Positions 1-11,437 of a DNA stretch of 64,000 nucleotides are shown piece after piece; the stretch's first letter is position 1, and the number at the start of each line of letters is the position of its first letter. Made by a program: the position numbers and the translations under genes. The stretch is from NCBI RefSeq assembly GCF_036324505.1, contig NC_086368.1:10729421-10793420 (forward strand), written 5' to 3'. The notes under the pieces were generated by a model that saw only the letters and a list, made by a program, of their open reading frames with translations, was not told the origin of the DNA and did no database searches. The DNA comes from Eleginops maclovinus. Its lineage: Eukaryota; Chordata; Actinopteri; Perciformes; Eleginopidae.

Positions 1-2517
1 AGTTCACGTCAAACCGTCCTTGCGTAGCTCGATGCGTCTGCGTAGACTATGAAAGGGCCCTTAATCATCTCAAAGCCGGGTCTGAACATCTCTGAGGTTG
101 CGGTGACTGATGTTGCACTTTCCGATCATTCCTGTGTTTTCTTTGAGAGCTCTATTCCTGTTCAAATAAATGTTCAAAAACAGATTACCACAAAAATGTA
201 TTTATCTGAAAACACAAGGGAAATGTTTGTTCAGAATGTTTCCCCCACGCTAGCCCTCGCTAACATCTCAGTAAATGAGCTAGTTGATCATTTTAATTCA
301 AAAATTAAAAATGTTATAGATGCCGTTGCTCCCACTAAGGTAAAGGAAGTGTGGCAAGAAAATATCTCCATGGAGACAGGCCATGAGCGTGAGAACAGAA
401 AAAGTCTACAAAAACTGAACGCAGGTGGAGAAAAACAAATCACCAGGTTCAGTTTGAAATCTATAAAGAAAGACTTGGGTTTTATAATTTGGAATTGAAA
501 AATGCACGACAGTCTTTCTTCTCTGACATCTTTGCCAAAAACACAAATAACTCAAGTGCCTTGTTTGCTACCGTTGAGAGACTAACAAACCCGCCGATGT
601 CAGTAGCATCTGAATTTCAATCCACCAGGGCCTGCAATGAATTTGCCTCCTTCTTCACTGACAAGATTCTGAAAATTAGACAGGCAGTCAGTGCCTCTGT
701 ATCATGTACAGTAAATGTGTTGTCCTTGTGTCCACTTTAAATCAATTCAAACACCATGACACAATTCCATCAGAACATCTGAAGTCCTCCTCCTGCTGCC
801 TTGATATTATACCTACAAGCTTTTTCAAAACAGTTTTTCATAGCATGTCCTCAGATCTACTTCATATAGGCCCTAGTAAACAGTTCTCTTCACTCAGGTG
901 TATTTCCACCGGCCCTGAAAACTGCAGTAATTAAACTGCTCTTAAAAAAGAATAATCTAGACGCTTCAGTAATGAACAATTACAGGCCTATATCAAAACT
1001 CCCATTTCTAGGTAAAATCATTGAAAAAGTGTTTTTTAAACAGCTGAGTAATTTCTTGGATGTAAATACAGTAACTGTTATGATGTGTTCCAGTCAGGCT
1101 TTCGACTGTTAAGGTTGTCAATGACATCCACTTAAACACAGACAGTGGCAGAATCTCAGTGTTAGTGTTATTAGATCTCAGCGCTGCATTTAACACTGTG
1201 TTAACCACAACATATTACTAGACTGTCTAGAAAACTGGTTGGGACTTTCGGCAACAGTTCTAAATTCGTTTGAATCTTACTTAAAGGACAGGAAAAACTT
1301 TGTTTCTATACGCAGCTACACATCAGATTTGACAATGACATGTGGGGTTCCTCAAGGCGCCATCTTGGTGCCTCTTCTCATTAACATCGACATGCTACCA
1401 CTGGCTCAAATAATGAAAAGCAACTAAACAAGTTACCATAGCTATGCAGATGATACACACATTTACATTACCGTTTCACCAAGAGACTATGCTCCAATTA
1501 AACCACTGAGTAAGTGCATTGAACAAATCAATGACTGGATGAGTCAGAACTTTCTCCCATTAAGCAAAGACAAAACTGAGGTAATTATTTTTGGAACAAA
1601 GGAGGAACGACAAAAAGTCAGTACTGAGGTTCAGTCTGCAATGTTCAAAACAACAGCTAACGCCAGAAACCTAGCTGTAGTCATGGACTCTGACCTGAAT
1701 TTCAACAGTCACATTAAAACAGTTACTAAGTCCGCCTACTATCACCTGAAGAACATATCTAGGATTAAAGGACTAATGTCACAGCAGGATCTAGAAAAAC
1801 TTGTCGATGCTTTTATCTTCAGTAGACTGGACTACTGTAACGGTGTCTTTACAGGTCTCACTAAGAAATCCATTAGAAAGCTGCAGCTGATTCAGAACGC
1901 TGCGGCCCGAGTCCTCACTAACACCAAGAGAGTGGACCACATCACTCCAGTTCTGAAGTCTTTACACTGGCTTCCTGTCTGTCAAAGAATTGATTTCAAA
2001 GTTCTGCTGCTGGTTTATAAAGCATTAAATGGTTTAGGCCCTAAATACATCTGTGATCTCCTGCTACATTATGAACAATCCAGAACTCTCAGGTCTTCTG
2101 GGACGGGTCAGCTTTCTGTCCCCAGAATTAGAACTAAACAAGGAGAAGCAGCGTTCAGTTATTATGCTCCAAATATCTGGAACAAACTCCCAGAACCCTG
2201 CAGGTCTGCTGCAACTCTTACTACTTTTAAATCCAGGCTGAAAACATTTCTTTTTTCCGCTACTTTTAATCGAACTGTTCTTATCTAACATTGCACTGTA
2301 ACTTCTATTCTGCACTGTAACTTTTATTCATGTGTATAATACCTGTTGTGTTTATTTGATTATCTCTGTTCTTAAATGAATGTTTTTAAATGACTTTTTA
2401 TGATGTGTTTCTGCTGCACTACTTCTAAATCCTCTTACTGTCTTTCATTTTTGTAAAGCACTTTGAATTGCCTTGTGTTGAAAGGTGCTATATAAATAAA
2501 CTTGCCTTGCCTTGCCT
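1..2517 (+). mobile_element. L2-clade (Maui-like) LINE, 5' end outside window, decayed
   Basis: The reverse-transcriptase-bearing ORF2 of an L2-type non-LTR retrotransposon runs rightward from the window edge to a 3' tail at about 2460-2517. The tail has the L2-like wording GCACTTTGAATTGCC, then GGTGCTATATAAATAAA, and ends in short TTGCC/CTTGC repeats, the usual L2 terminus. The coding region is interrupted by many stops and frame changes, so it cannot make protein. A nearly identical 3' end lies in inverse orientation at 6432-7236. Assignment to L2/Maui rather than CR1 or Rex1 rests on the tail and the C-terminal block. Confidence 0.85.
49..2288 (+). pseudogene. LINE ORF2 remnant (endonuclease end, reverse transcriptase, C-terminal domain)
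   Basis: The first open stretch (49-498) resembles the end of the endonuclease and the linker of L2 ORF2, with SDHSCVFFE and FNSKIKNVIDAVAPTKVK. The RT fingers appear near 972-1066 (NYRPISKLPFLGKIIEK). The catalytic loop YADDTHIYI is at about 1443-1470, preceded by GVPQGAILVPLL. The last open segment, 1539-2288, holds the typical C-terminal block (RLDYCNGVF, LQLIQNAAARVLTN, SLHWLPVCQRIDFK). At least five frames are needed to follow it, so the copy is dead. The last 250 residues are the best preserved part. Confidence 0.82.
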
Positions 2518-3494
2518 AATTAACAATACATTTTGAAAAGAATGTGTAGTAAGGTTTTGCTACATGTTCTACTTGTATACTATTGTTTACACCGTCACAG
2601 TATGGAAGAATTTGCTTATGTTGTTTTTTCCCCTCAGATTGACAAGCTGCTCATGCGCCTCTACTCCCTATACCATCGTTCCAGCAAGAAATGGAAGGAG
2701 CTCAAGGAAATTGAGAGGCTCTTGAAGAGCATGTCATAAAGCCAAGTCACTCTCAGGGCACAAAATGGATAAACATCAGGCGAAAGGCCTTATCCTCCCT
2801 CGCCCAACTAAAGGTGCATCGTAGCACACCTTCTGGAAAGGCAGGAGGATTCTGGAACAGATCAGCAGAAGCTCAAGGCTTACTGGCGGCAACTAACATC
2901 ATCCACGTTTGTCCTTTACATGGCCTTGCACCAGGATCTGCTGGCGGACCTGGCAGAGCTCTCCCTTGACTTCCAGGCAGATGAGCTGTCACTTTCCTGT
3001 CAGGAGTAGGGTCATGGCTTCCCAGGCTGTTCTGCTGAAACAGAAGGAACAACCTGGTCCCTACCTGCGCCCTGTCATCACTGCCTTCACCAACACTGGC
3101 AGCACTGGTGTCTTTATGTACAAGGGAGTGGAGATCAGCACCTCATCAACATCTGCTGAGGCCTTCCATCACCAAAGGAGTGAAATGGTAAACACCATCA
3201 CTGCATGTATTTCTCCACATTCTCCACAGATCCTGTGCTCCTGGCTTCTGAAGTCTTCGATCCTTTCAACATGCCAGCTGAAGATAACATCAGTGCCATT
3301 CAGCAGTACGGAGACGGTGAGCTGCGTAACCTCTGTGAGCATTTCGAGCCACTTCTTACCAGTAATGGCTGCAATGTGGCAGAGGTGGAGAGGGAATGGT
3401 TAAAAGCAAAATAGGATATTGTGCAGCACCACAAGAGGGAGGCTTTCCTTGTGGCAGAGGAAGCTGACTGAAAAGGAGAGCAAGTACCCTAACT

Positions 3495-3876
3495 CAGCGG
3501 TTCCCAAACTTTTTTTGCGGTGCACCCCCTTCCACGTCCCAACCGGGTTGACGCACCCCCCCAAAAAAACGCAAAAAAAAGAGAAAAAAACGCGACAAAG
3601 CTTTTATTTCATATAAATAACTTTGTCATGAGACGTTCCAGCGGCTGTCTTCTTCTACGTTTCTATCAAAAACTAATAAATTATAGTTTTTTAATTTAAA
3701 ATAAAAGGGATTACAAAGGAAATGTTTATTGTTCCTGTTTTTTATTATAGCCTATGGAAAAAAACAAAACTGTTTTTATACCAGACCACCATTACATGTT
3801 TCATCTTGCGCACCCCCTGGTGGCAGCTCGCGCACCCCCTGGTGGCAGCTCGCGCACCACACTTTGGGAATCCCTG
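3495..3876. mobile_element. hAT-family MITE with 8-bp target duplication
   Basis: The 382-bp element has imperfect terminal inverted repeats: CAGCGGTTCCCAAACT at the left, and the complement of the right end reads CAGGGATTCCCAAAGT. It is bounded by exact 8-bp copies of CCCTAACT at 3487-3494 and 3877-3884. The CAGNGGTTCCCAAA terminus with an 8-bp duplication is diagnostic of the hAT superfamily. It carries no coding capacity. It splits the hAT-like pseudogene around it, so it arrived later. Confidence 0.93.
3808..3858. repeat. 22-bp tandem repeat inside the hAT MITE
   Basis: Two exact 22-bp units (GCGCACCCCCTGGTGGCAGCTC) stand head to tail, followed by the first 7 bases of a third, just inside the right end of the MITE. 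Such subterminal repeats often serve as transposase binding sites in hAT elements. That role is inference here. Confidence 0.85.
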
Positions 3877-4121
3877 CCCTAACTTATTCCACCTCATCAG
3901 GATCGTCCTGGTATTCCCTGTTTCCACATCTGAAGTGGAGCGCCAGTATTCCACTGAAGACATCGACCATCAAGGATCTCCTTTTAATCAAATCCCAGGG
4001 CTGTGACCCTGTTGCATATGAGAGCGAGGAGGCAGTGGCAAGATGGTGGGCAGCTGGCCTCTTGAGAAAGAGACCAAACACTTCTTCCTCAAGTGATGAT
4101 GAGTCACATTAAAGAGACTCT

Positions 4122-4310
<189 letters not shown>

Positions 4311-4399
4311 ACTTTTGCATTTCAAAGTATTGCTTGTTCATACAGTTGAATGTTTGAGCTTCACTGTGCACTGCTGAATGAATAAAAAAAAACAGAGGC

Positions 4400-4650
4400 C
4401 GGCAAAGATAGCTCATCACTAGTTAGCTTTGCACGAATACTGGTAGTCCATAAGAAGTGGTAATCTATTTAGCTGAAAGTCAGAAGATTAACTTTACAAC
4501 AACACTAAACGATCCTATGTGCTTGTTGTGACTTTTTTTTATTTACCACGATCTCAGGACTTTTACGTGTTTTGTAATATTATATTCTGATGCTAGCACT
4601 TGACTACCAGTATTTGTGTAAAGCTAACAAGTGATGAGCATTCTTTGCCT
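4400..4650. mobile_element. MITE with ~50-bp terminal inverted repeats
   Basis: The left arm at 4401-4451 begins GGCAAAGATAGCTCATCACT and runs through TTAGCTTTGCACGAATACTG to GGTAGTC. The complement of the right arm (about 4600-4649) begins GGCAAAGAATGCTCATCACT and ends with the same ACTGGTAGTC, with about six mismatches in 50. A short AT-rich loop of about 150 bp separates the arms. No coding capacity is present and a target duplication could not be fixed, so the superfamily is unknown. Confidence 0.8.
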
Positions 4651-6431
4651 GTCTCTTTTTCTAGATGCACCAACAGTTAAACAAATGGTATATGTCACCT
4701 TCAGAGTTATGCAACAAGCTAAAAAATAGAAATGTTGAACTATTTGAACCTTTCCGTTCTAATGGAGCAAATGTGTTTTCACACATTGCGCTGAGTCGTA
4801 GTTATGAGATAGAGCAATGCCTCTTTGTATGGAGCAAAGTCATTCACTGCTCTAAAGAACAAGACTGATATGTCAGAATATTTCTCTGCAAACTGATTCT
4901 CAAGTGCAAGTTTGTCCTGTAAATGAAATGAATCTACTCCAAAAGTAGAATGTATGGTCAGCTGGGATCCCAGATGTTGGCTGTAAAGGTCTACTGCTTC
5001 AAGTGAATGAGGCAACAGCTCCTGGGGGATTTTTTTTGGGGCAACCACTGCCAGCCAGGTTGTTTGGTATGCCTTTACCTGTGAAATAAACTATATGATT
5101 CTAAAAATAAGAAACGCAGATTTGACAACAGTTGATTAATCTGAAGGTTTAATGGAAAATAAATACTGTATGTTTTGGTCGATTTGGGAAACATGGTCAC
5201 ACAGACTGCAACAAAATATGCAACTATACAAACTGAGCAGTCATTACATTTACCAGATTATCTGCATACTACCTATCCAGGTATTAGACATAATGACTGC
5301 AGAGGTACTCTTAAAGTTTTACCAGCGATTGACTTTAAGGACAATTTCCAAATTAAATGTAAAAAGAAAAATCTCAACCCATAGCTGGAATATAAGGTTT
5401 GATTAAACAGTCTGGATCCGTCTGCAGTTTAATGTTAAGCTATAACAAGATTTAAATGAAACCTGTTTTGGCCAAAGTTAATTTTATGTCCCGTCGCATG
5501 TTATCCCTGAAAGTCATGGTTATTGTAAAGAAAATGTGAATTATGTATCAAGAACACAGGCTGCTGAAGAAAACACAGAAAAAAGGGAATTATAAAAGTG
5601 TGCACACAACTAATGTGTTGCTAAAGGAATCATTCAAATTATTGAACTGTACTCTGGTGGATGGAATCTGTAAGTAAGGCCTTCTCTTGCTGGTATTGAT
5701 CCTCCAGTATCTCAATAGTACTGCAGACATCATCCGGTTATCCTCGATGTCTTATTCTTCCACAAAAAAAACTAAATAACAAACACCTTTTTGATGTTCA
5801 AAGGTTCTTAAAAATCATAATATGATGCAGTTTTAAGAGTGTAGGATTTTATAGTAGGCTACTATATAAGTGATTCAAACGAACACACACATAACCAGGG
5901 TAGTGTTCATGTAAAAGCACTTTCTGTCTCACTGGGTGTGATTTCACATTCTACCACTGAGTGGTGCAGCTGTGTGAAAATCCCTTTAAGATGGGTTTCA
6001 TCCATAGACTATAGGTTTTTTCCGTTAGGACTCACACCTACTGATGGTGAATGGAAACCTGAATGTGGTTGAGACATATTCTGCTTGGGTAGTGAGGACG
6101 CAGTCTGTGGCATTATCAATAGCGTCATATATCCCCAGATTGAGGAAAAAATCCTGCATGGAGACAATATCAGTAGAATATATTTGAGTCAAATAATTAG
6201 TTAAGATTATTTTTGATTGGGGATGTTCGTATAATACCTGTTTTTAGATACGCTACTTGGGTACTTCACATTCATCTACATTTATACTTCTCCCAATTCA
6301 TTTATTTGGCAGCTCAGTTTTTTGCTACATAACATATCTTCTGAGTCTATGAACTTTATAAACAGACTCTTATAAACAGTTTATAAAGATTTGTTCATTA
6401 AGTATGATTCATTGTTGTACTGTAACATGCC
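4651..6431. other. Gene-poor stretch
   Basis: No family is recognisable here. A 67-codon plus-strand frame (4665-4868), preceded by a TTTTTCTAG acceptor-like string, and an 89-codon minus-strand frame (4779-5048) overlap and match nothing I know. The rest is AT-rich with frequent stops. No RNA gene or strong promoter is visible. Confidence 0.5.
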
Positions 6432-7236
6432 CAAGGCAAGGCAAGGCAATGCAAGTTTATTTATATAGCCCCTTTCAACACAAAGCAATTTATAGTGCTT
6501 TACAAACATGAAAGATATTAAGAGCATTAAGAAATAGTGCAGCAGAAACACATCATAAAAAGGCATTTAAAAACAGTCATTTAAGAGCAGAGATAACAAA
6601 ATAAACACAACAGGTATTATACACATGAATAAAAGTTACAGTGCAGAATAGAAGTTACAGTGCAATGTTAGATAAGAACAGTTCGATTAAAAGTAGCGGA
6701 AAAAAGAAATGTTTTCAGCCTGGATTTAAAAGTAGTAAGAGTTGCAGCGGTCCTGCAGGGTTCTGGGAGTTTGTTCCAGATATTTGGAGCATAATAACTG
6801 AACGCTGCTTCACCTTGTTTAGTTTTAACTCTGGGGACAGCAAGCTGACCCGTCCCAGAAGACCTGAGAGCTCTGAATGGTTCATAATGTAGCAGGAGAT
6901 CACAGATGTATTTAGGGCCTAAACCATTCAATGCTTTATGAACCAGCAGCAGAACTTTGAAATCAATTCTTTGACAGACAGGAAGCCAGTGTAAAGACTT
7001 CAGAACTGGAGTGATGTAGTCCACTCTCTTGGTGTTAGTGAGGACTCGGGCCGCAGCGTTCTGAATCAGCTGCAGCTTTCTAATGGATTTCTTAGTGAGA
7101 CCTGTAAAGACACCGTTACAGTAGTCCAGTCTACTGAAGATAAAAGCATGGACAAGTTTTTCTAGATCCTGCTGTGACATTAGTTGCTTAATCTTAGATA
7201 TGTTCTTCTGGTGATAGTAGGCGGACTTAGTAACTG
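6432..7236 (-). mobile_element. L2-clade LINE 3' fragment, inverted copy
   Basis: Read on the minus strand, this is the last ~800 bp of the LINE family seen at 1-2517. It has the same C-terminal block (FSRLDYCNGVFTGLTKKSIR, LHWLPVCQRIDFK, APNIWNKLPEPCR) and the same tail ending in GCCTTGCCTTGCCTTGG. The open frame from 7294 to 6668 is uninterrupted for 208 codons. It is cut off abruptly at about 7236, the usual 5' truncation of LINE insertions. The two copies differ at few positions, so the family was active fairly recently. A target duplication was not found. Confidence 0.9.
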
Positions 7237-7297
7237 TAGCCCAGCAGTATATAAACAAATGTAATATCTTGTTATAGCTGGAGAAATAGTGCATAGA

Positions 7298-7780
7298 CAG
7301 AGGTGGAAGAAGTACTATAATCTAAAAGTCTATGTTACAAGTAAAAGTACTGCATTCAAAATTGTACTCAAGCAGCAGTAAAAAAGTATTCTTATCAAAA
7401 TAATATACTTACAGTAGTACGAAGTACTCAATATGCAGAATTGCACACTTAGGCACATTTTATATTGTAAATCGTTGGTATTATAATAACTGATTCAATA
7501 ATCTCACTTTAATTTTGCACTTGGTAAAAGTTGGATTTATTTGAATTTCTTTATATAATACTAGGTAGCTTAACCTTTAATAATAATATATAACAATTCA
7601 TTAGTTCATTTAAATTGTGTATTTATAATCGAAAAGTAGCCAGTAACTACATCTGTAAAATAAATGTAGTAGAGTAAGAAGTACAGCATTTGCCTACAAT
7701 ATGTAGATAAAAGTAAATTACAAGTACCTGAATGTTTTACCTGGGTGCGTTGCTTGAGTAATTTACATAGTCACACTCCA
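7298..7780. mobile_element. Teleost hAT-like MITE of the 'AAGTACT' family
   Basis: The left end CAGAGGTGGAAGAAGTAC and right end ACTCCACCACC are imperfect inverted repeats of the form CAGTGGTGGAA. The interior is rich in AAGTA/TACTT motifs (for example ACAAGTAAAAGTACTGC). Related copies or fragments lie at 37713, 41375 and 53297. The family is very common in teleost introns and intergenic DNA. Placing it in hAT rests on the CAGTGGTG terminus only. Confidence 0.65.
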
Positions 7781-9168
7781 CCACCATCTCCAGTTCATCT
7801 CTCAGATCTTCCAAACCCCCTCTTCACATCCTTGTAACCATAATCACATGACACTTGTTTTGAGTTCACCTCTACACGCATTTCAGGTGAATGACACTTG
7901 GCAGCTCTCCAAAGCAAAGAGAGCGGTTGAGAAACCAGAGGTAGAGTTACTCCTGCCTGTGTAATAACACTTGGCAGTGTTTTTGTGTGCTCTATCTGCC
8001 CGTCAAAGGCTTTGAGTTCAACACTTGTGAAAAAGCCAAACAAGATGGCAATATTGAATCTGTGTCAGGGGACAAACATATCAAGGTTTGTACTGTTAAA
8101 GGCCCCACAGCATGAGAGTCAACACACAGCATGTGTACACTGTGTGGTTATATCCAAAGAGTGGAAAACAGGTACGTCAGAAAAAAATCTTGATTCCTTA
8201 TCAATAAGAAACTACGTAATTAACAAAAAATGTATGAACAAATATTTAAAATGCAAGAATATGGTACCAAAATAAGAAAAACTGAATGATAAAGGAATAA
8301 ACATGGAAAAATATGCTATAAAACAAAGTATTTAAGGATCTGCAATAATAATGAAACCTATGTACATGACAAATAGAAACTGAACAAGTGTATACATAAT
8401 GGTCTTTTACTGGTGGATTTTATATAATCCTTTTACCAAACAAACAATTTGTGTGTTTTATATATTTGTTGTACCGAAGTTGAAAGAAAACATAACACTA
8501 AATTCAAGAACCAAAATAATGACATGTCACCCTGTATAGTTATAGATTCATTTGGTGAGTCGAAACATCAACACATCTTCAAACATTGATTCAGCCACCA
8601 CTGGTCCTTCAAAGGTTTACATCTTTATTTTTAATGCACAATCAATAGGATTAAAAAAAAAAAACTTATTTAAAAACTATGTTTAGTATCACACAAAAAG
8701 AATCCATGCCCATCAGCTCTTCAAACCAACCTTCCTCTCTCTGTCAGACATTTGTGAAGGGGTCTGTAAATGTTGTGCTTCACTATATAGGCTTTTTAAA
8801 AACATTGTCACCTACATGTATCTATGATAGATGACATACAAAGACGAAAACACTAAAAGAAAGGCAATATTTATTCGTCTCTGAAGCCAGACTGATGTTA
8901 GTTTATCCCTATGGTTTATCCATAATTTGCTAAATGAAATATTTTGTATGTTTCGTTTAGTTTTGACATTATAACCTTTATTGTGCAGTGACAGTACAGA
9001 TATTACTTGATTAAATCTTTAAATAAGATTGCACACGCACAGTGGGTGTGTGGGGGGCCTAAGCAATGGGCTACTCCATATCAAACTAATGGCCTTGCCC
9101 TACAGTAGCTCTCAGGCTCATTTGCAATGCTGCCAAGTGGACATCCAGTTTGACAAGAGGACCTCCGA
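7781..9168. other. Gene-poor stretch
   Basis: AT-rich sequence without recognisable coding regions, structured repeats or RNA genes. Two frames of 80-96 codons on opposite strands near 7795-8275 overlap each other and resemble nothing known. Confidence 0.5.
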
Positions 9169-9247
9169 TAGTCCAACCCAGTCTCACACATAAACGTGTA
9201 ATAGCTACATTGGTCCACAGGGCAAGACGTATGGGAGAGAGGGGTAA

Positions 9248-9984
9248 GGCTACGTGCCCACGACAACGCTCTGAAGCAAAAACGCAGATGTCCGTTTTTC
9301 CCCTCCACAATTTATCTGCGTTTATCTGCGTTCTCACGAGCGTTTTGGGGGTGGATATCTGTCTATCCATGGGAACAGGGAAAACGTATAAAACTCATAA
9401 TACTCGCAGTTTGCCGATGAAGTAAGCACGCCCCGGACGTAGGTGGCAGTAGCAACAATGCGGAAATTTTCGTACCACGCTTGCTCGTCCACCACATCAT
9501 TAACGAAGTTCTCCCACCACTCGGAGCTTCTCCCTGGCCTCGTCCACACTCGTCTCTCACTTCGTCGTGTCTCCTCCTCCGGTGCGTCAATAATGTCCAA
9601 TATCCGTTGGTATCGTCTCCTATGGTCTAAATGACTCTCGGTAAAGAGTCTCGCCATTTGTTGGCCTGCATGCATACCATTCAACGCGGCTACTGCTACA
9701 AGTTCATCCATGTTTATCAAAGGGCAGGCTCAAATTTGGCGCTAGAACGTCACTTCCAGATGCCTGTGCAAAAAAAAAAACCTGTGCAAAAAACGCACTT
9801 CTGCGTTTTGAACTGTTCCTACGGCGACGAGAGACTGGAACGTTTTCAAGATCTCCACTTTGAGGGGCGTTTGCGTTTTCTCCGTTTTCAACTCCTAAAA
9901 ACGCCGTCGCCGTGTGCACGATAGGCACATCTGTCGAAATGTTCTACGTTTATCTGTCGTTACCGTTGTCGTGGGCACGGGGCC
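9248..9984 (-). mobile_element. PIF/Harbinger deletion derivative with TAA target duplication
   Basis: The 737-bp element begins GGCTACGTGCCCACGACAACG, and the complement of its right end reads GGCCCCGTGCCCACGACAACG. It is flanked by TAA at 9245-9247 and 9985-9987, the 3-bp duplication expected of PIF/Harbinger. Inside, on the minus strand, lies the start of a HARBI1-like transposase. The nuclease core is missing, so the copy is non-autonomous. It landed in the terminal repeat of the surrounding MITE. Confidence 0.92.
9334..9720 (-). pseudogene. Truncated HARBI1-like (PIF/Harbinger) transposase N-terminus
   Basis: The 128-codon frame contains ERRVWTRPGRSSEWWENFVN followed by DVVDEQAWYENFR. 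This is the characteristic W-x-R-P...WW-x-x-F...W-x-x-N-F-R block that precedes the DDE nuclease in HARBI1-like proteins of fish. Downstream the frame drifts into unrelated sequence and reaches the element's left end after about 60 codons, so no DDE residues remain. It is almost certainly non-functional, though N-terminal fragments of this sort can occasionally be retained. Confidence 0.8.
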
Positions 9985-10505
9985 TAAGATGAGCCACTTT
10001 TTACATTTTTCATCACCAGCACTTGTTAAAGAAGTTATTTTTTGCAATCTTCACACCGTATCAAAATTCGAAGTGGCCTGCTACTATTTGAACAAAAAAG
10101 TAATTGATAACTTGTTATGGTTAAAGTGATATTCCCTCTTGAAAAAAAATTGTCAAGAGGCACAATTTACCCCATGCACTGGTTTTATCTAAATCATCTT
10201 AATTCTGGACACACATGGAACTCACTTTGAGAGCAAAAAAACACATTTTTCCAAATATCTTTCTTACCAAATTTGCCATGGGCTGCCCTTCTCCACAGAT
10301 GTTAGGAAATGGTCCCCTCCTCCTTAGAATGCTGTCACATGATTACATTTGTTTACCGTTTCCTAGAAACAGGGTATGGCTCGTCTTACCCCTCTCTCCC
10401 CCTAATTTAACGAATAACCCTCTCAAGACGTAACATGGATACGTATTTTTTTCCTATAGATGTCTAATGGCCAGTTCCCATGTCATGTGATCGTCAACTT
10501 TCCCG

Positions 10506-11170
10506 GGGTACGGTCGAATAGTCATTAAATCAGCTCCTATCGTCTACTATTATTGACCTTTGCGTGAAACGTAACGGGGTTAAGGAATAGTGGATAGCAG
10601 AACTCAAAAGGACTTAGGAAAAGAGACTGCGGTGCTTTGAGAATCTGACTGCACTTACACTATACCACGTATTTATGATGACGGACGTTAGCAATGTGCG
10701 TCTGCTGTGGGAAACTAGTTTCTATAAAGCGGACTACTGAAAGCGCATCTGCTTTTCACCGTGCTCTGATGGTGTTGTTTTATGCTTTATGAACGTGGAC
10801 AACAGAGACATATATTCTTGATTGCAAAGGTTGGAATTGAAATAAAAAAGGAAAGTGAAACTTATGCGTGTCACCCTCACCCTCCGGTCCACAAGTATTA
10901 ATCCACATGAATCCCAATACGTATGATTATATGAAATAGTTTAAAATAAATACAAATGTGTTTATTATAAAATACTTATGCTTTAACCTATCACTTTGTA
11001 TATAAGTATTCAAACATGTTTTAAAACGTTTAAGAAACCACGCACATTTCGAACTGCTCTTATCATGGCTGCCACTGAGGTACATCCGGGTCATTTCTCT
11101 CTGTTAGGAACCTTCCTAAGCTAAACTGACTATTCAACCCATAGACTGTATATGATTCAACCATGTTTTC
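10506..11170. mobile_element. Unclassified insertion in the dispersed repeat
   Basis: About 665 bp present here but absent from the twin repeat at 37.5 kb, where ACTTTCCCGG is followed almost directly by AAGAAAAAAACATGGCGG. Both ends contain GAATAGTCA in inverse orientation (about 10515 and 11128), suggesting imperfect inverted repeats. The string CATAGACTGTATATGA near 11142 is a motif common in fish repeats. No coding capacity is seen, and end points and class are uncertain. Confidence 0.55.
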
Positions 11171-11423
11171 GAAGAAAAAACATGGCGGACACCCGACTAA
11201 TTTTTAGAGCAAATCCTAAATTGTAGAATACTTTGGCATTATAATGCTTTTTGATTAAATTTCTAGCGAGAAGTGTATGTTGTAATTTCAGAATCTAAGT
11301 CTAGTGGATGTGTAGTGTCACAAACCGGCTCAGGGAATGTGGAAAAGAGGGGAGACAAGTCACGTAAGTACTTAAGTCATGCTTTTATTGAAGCGATAAC
11401 ATTATCAAAGACAGGGTGAGTGT

Positions 11424-11437
11424 AAAGTTGGTGTGTG
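11424..11437. repeat. LINE target-site duplication, left copy
   Basis: AAAGTTGGTGTGTG, identical to 13898-13911. It marks the left junction of the 5'-truncated LINE. Confidence 0.9.

Larger units (their letters stand above)
2630..4112 (+). pseudogene. hAT-type transposase / ZNF862-like remnant, split by a MITE
   Basis: Several fragments in sequence order resemble the hAT transposase-derived ZNF862-like proteins common in fish: DKLLMRLYSLYHRSSKKWKE (about 2639), a middle segment LYMALHQDLLADLAELS (about 2918), a segment around EVFDPFNMPAEDNISAIQQY (3250-3414), then FPVSTSEVERQYS at about 3918-3955. The last is the hAT C-terminal dimerisation signature (A/S-x-x-E-R-x-F/Y-S). The true C-terminus, ending SSSSDDESH and TAA at 4112, continues in another frame. 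In-frame stops, a frameshift near 3955 and the insertion at 3495-3876 show that it is broken. No target duplication of the hAT element itself was found. Confidence 0.65.
9232..10402. mobile_element. MITE with GGGAGAGAGGGGTAAG ends, itself disrupted by a Harbinger element
   Basis: The left end reads TGGGAGAGAGGGGTAAG and the complement of the right end reads GGGGGAGAGAGGGGTAAG. When the inner Harbinger copy is discounted, the inverted repeat continues (GATGAGCCA against GACGAGCCA). Without that insert the element is about 431 bp. TA flanks both ends (9230-9231 and 10403-10404), which may be a 2-bp target duplication. The twin repeat at 37.6 kb lacks this element at the equivalent site. It has no coding capacity. 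Confidence 0.8.
9169..11315. repeat. Dispersed repeat split by two insertions (twin at 37.38-37.70 kb)
   Basis: Three blocks, 9169-9231, 10403-10505 and 11171-11315, match in order and on the opposite strand the continuous sequence at 37383-37698. Shared strings include CACATAAACGTGTAATAGCT, GGTCCACAGGGCAAGACGT, AATAACCCTCTCAA and CTAATGGCCAGTTCCCATGT, and AACATGGCGGACACCCGACT. The twin therefore shows the unoccupied state of both insertion sites. The repeat has no coding capacity and its class is unknown. Confidence 0.85.
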
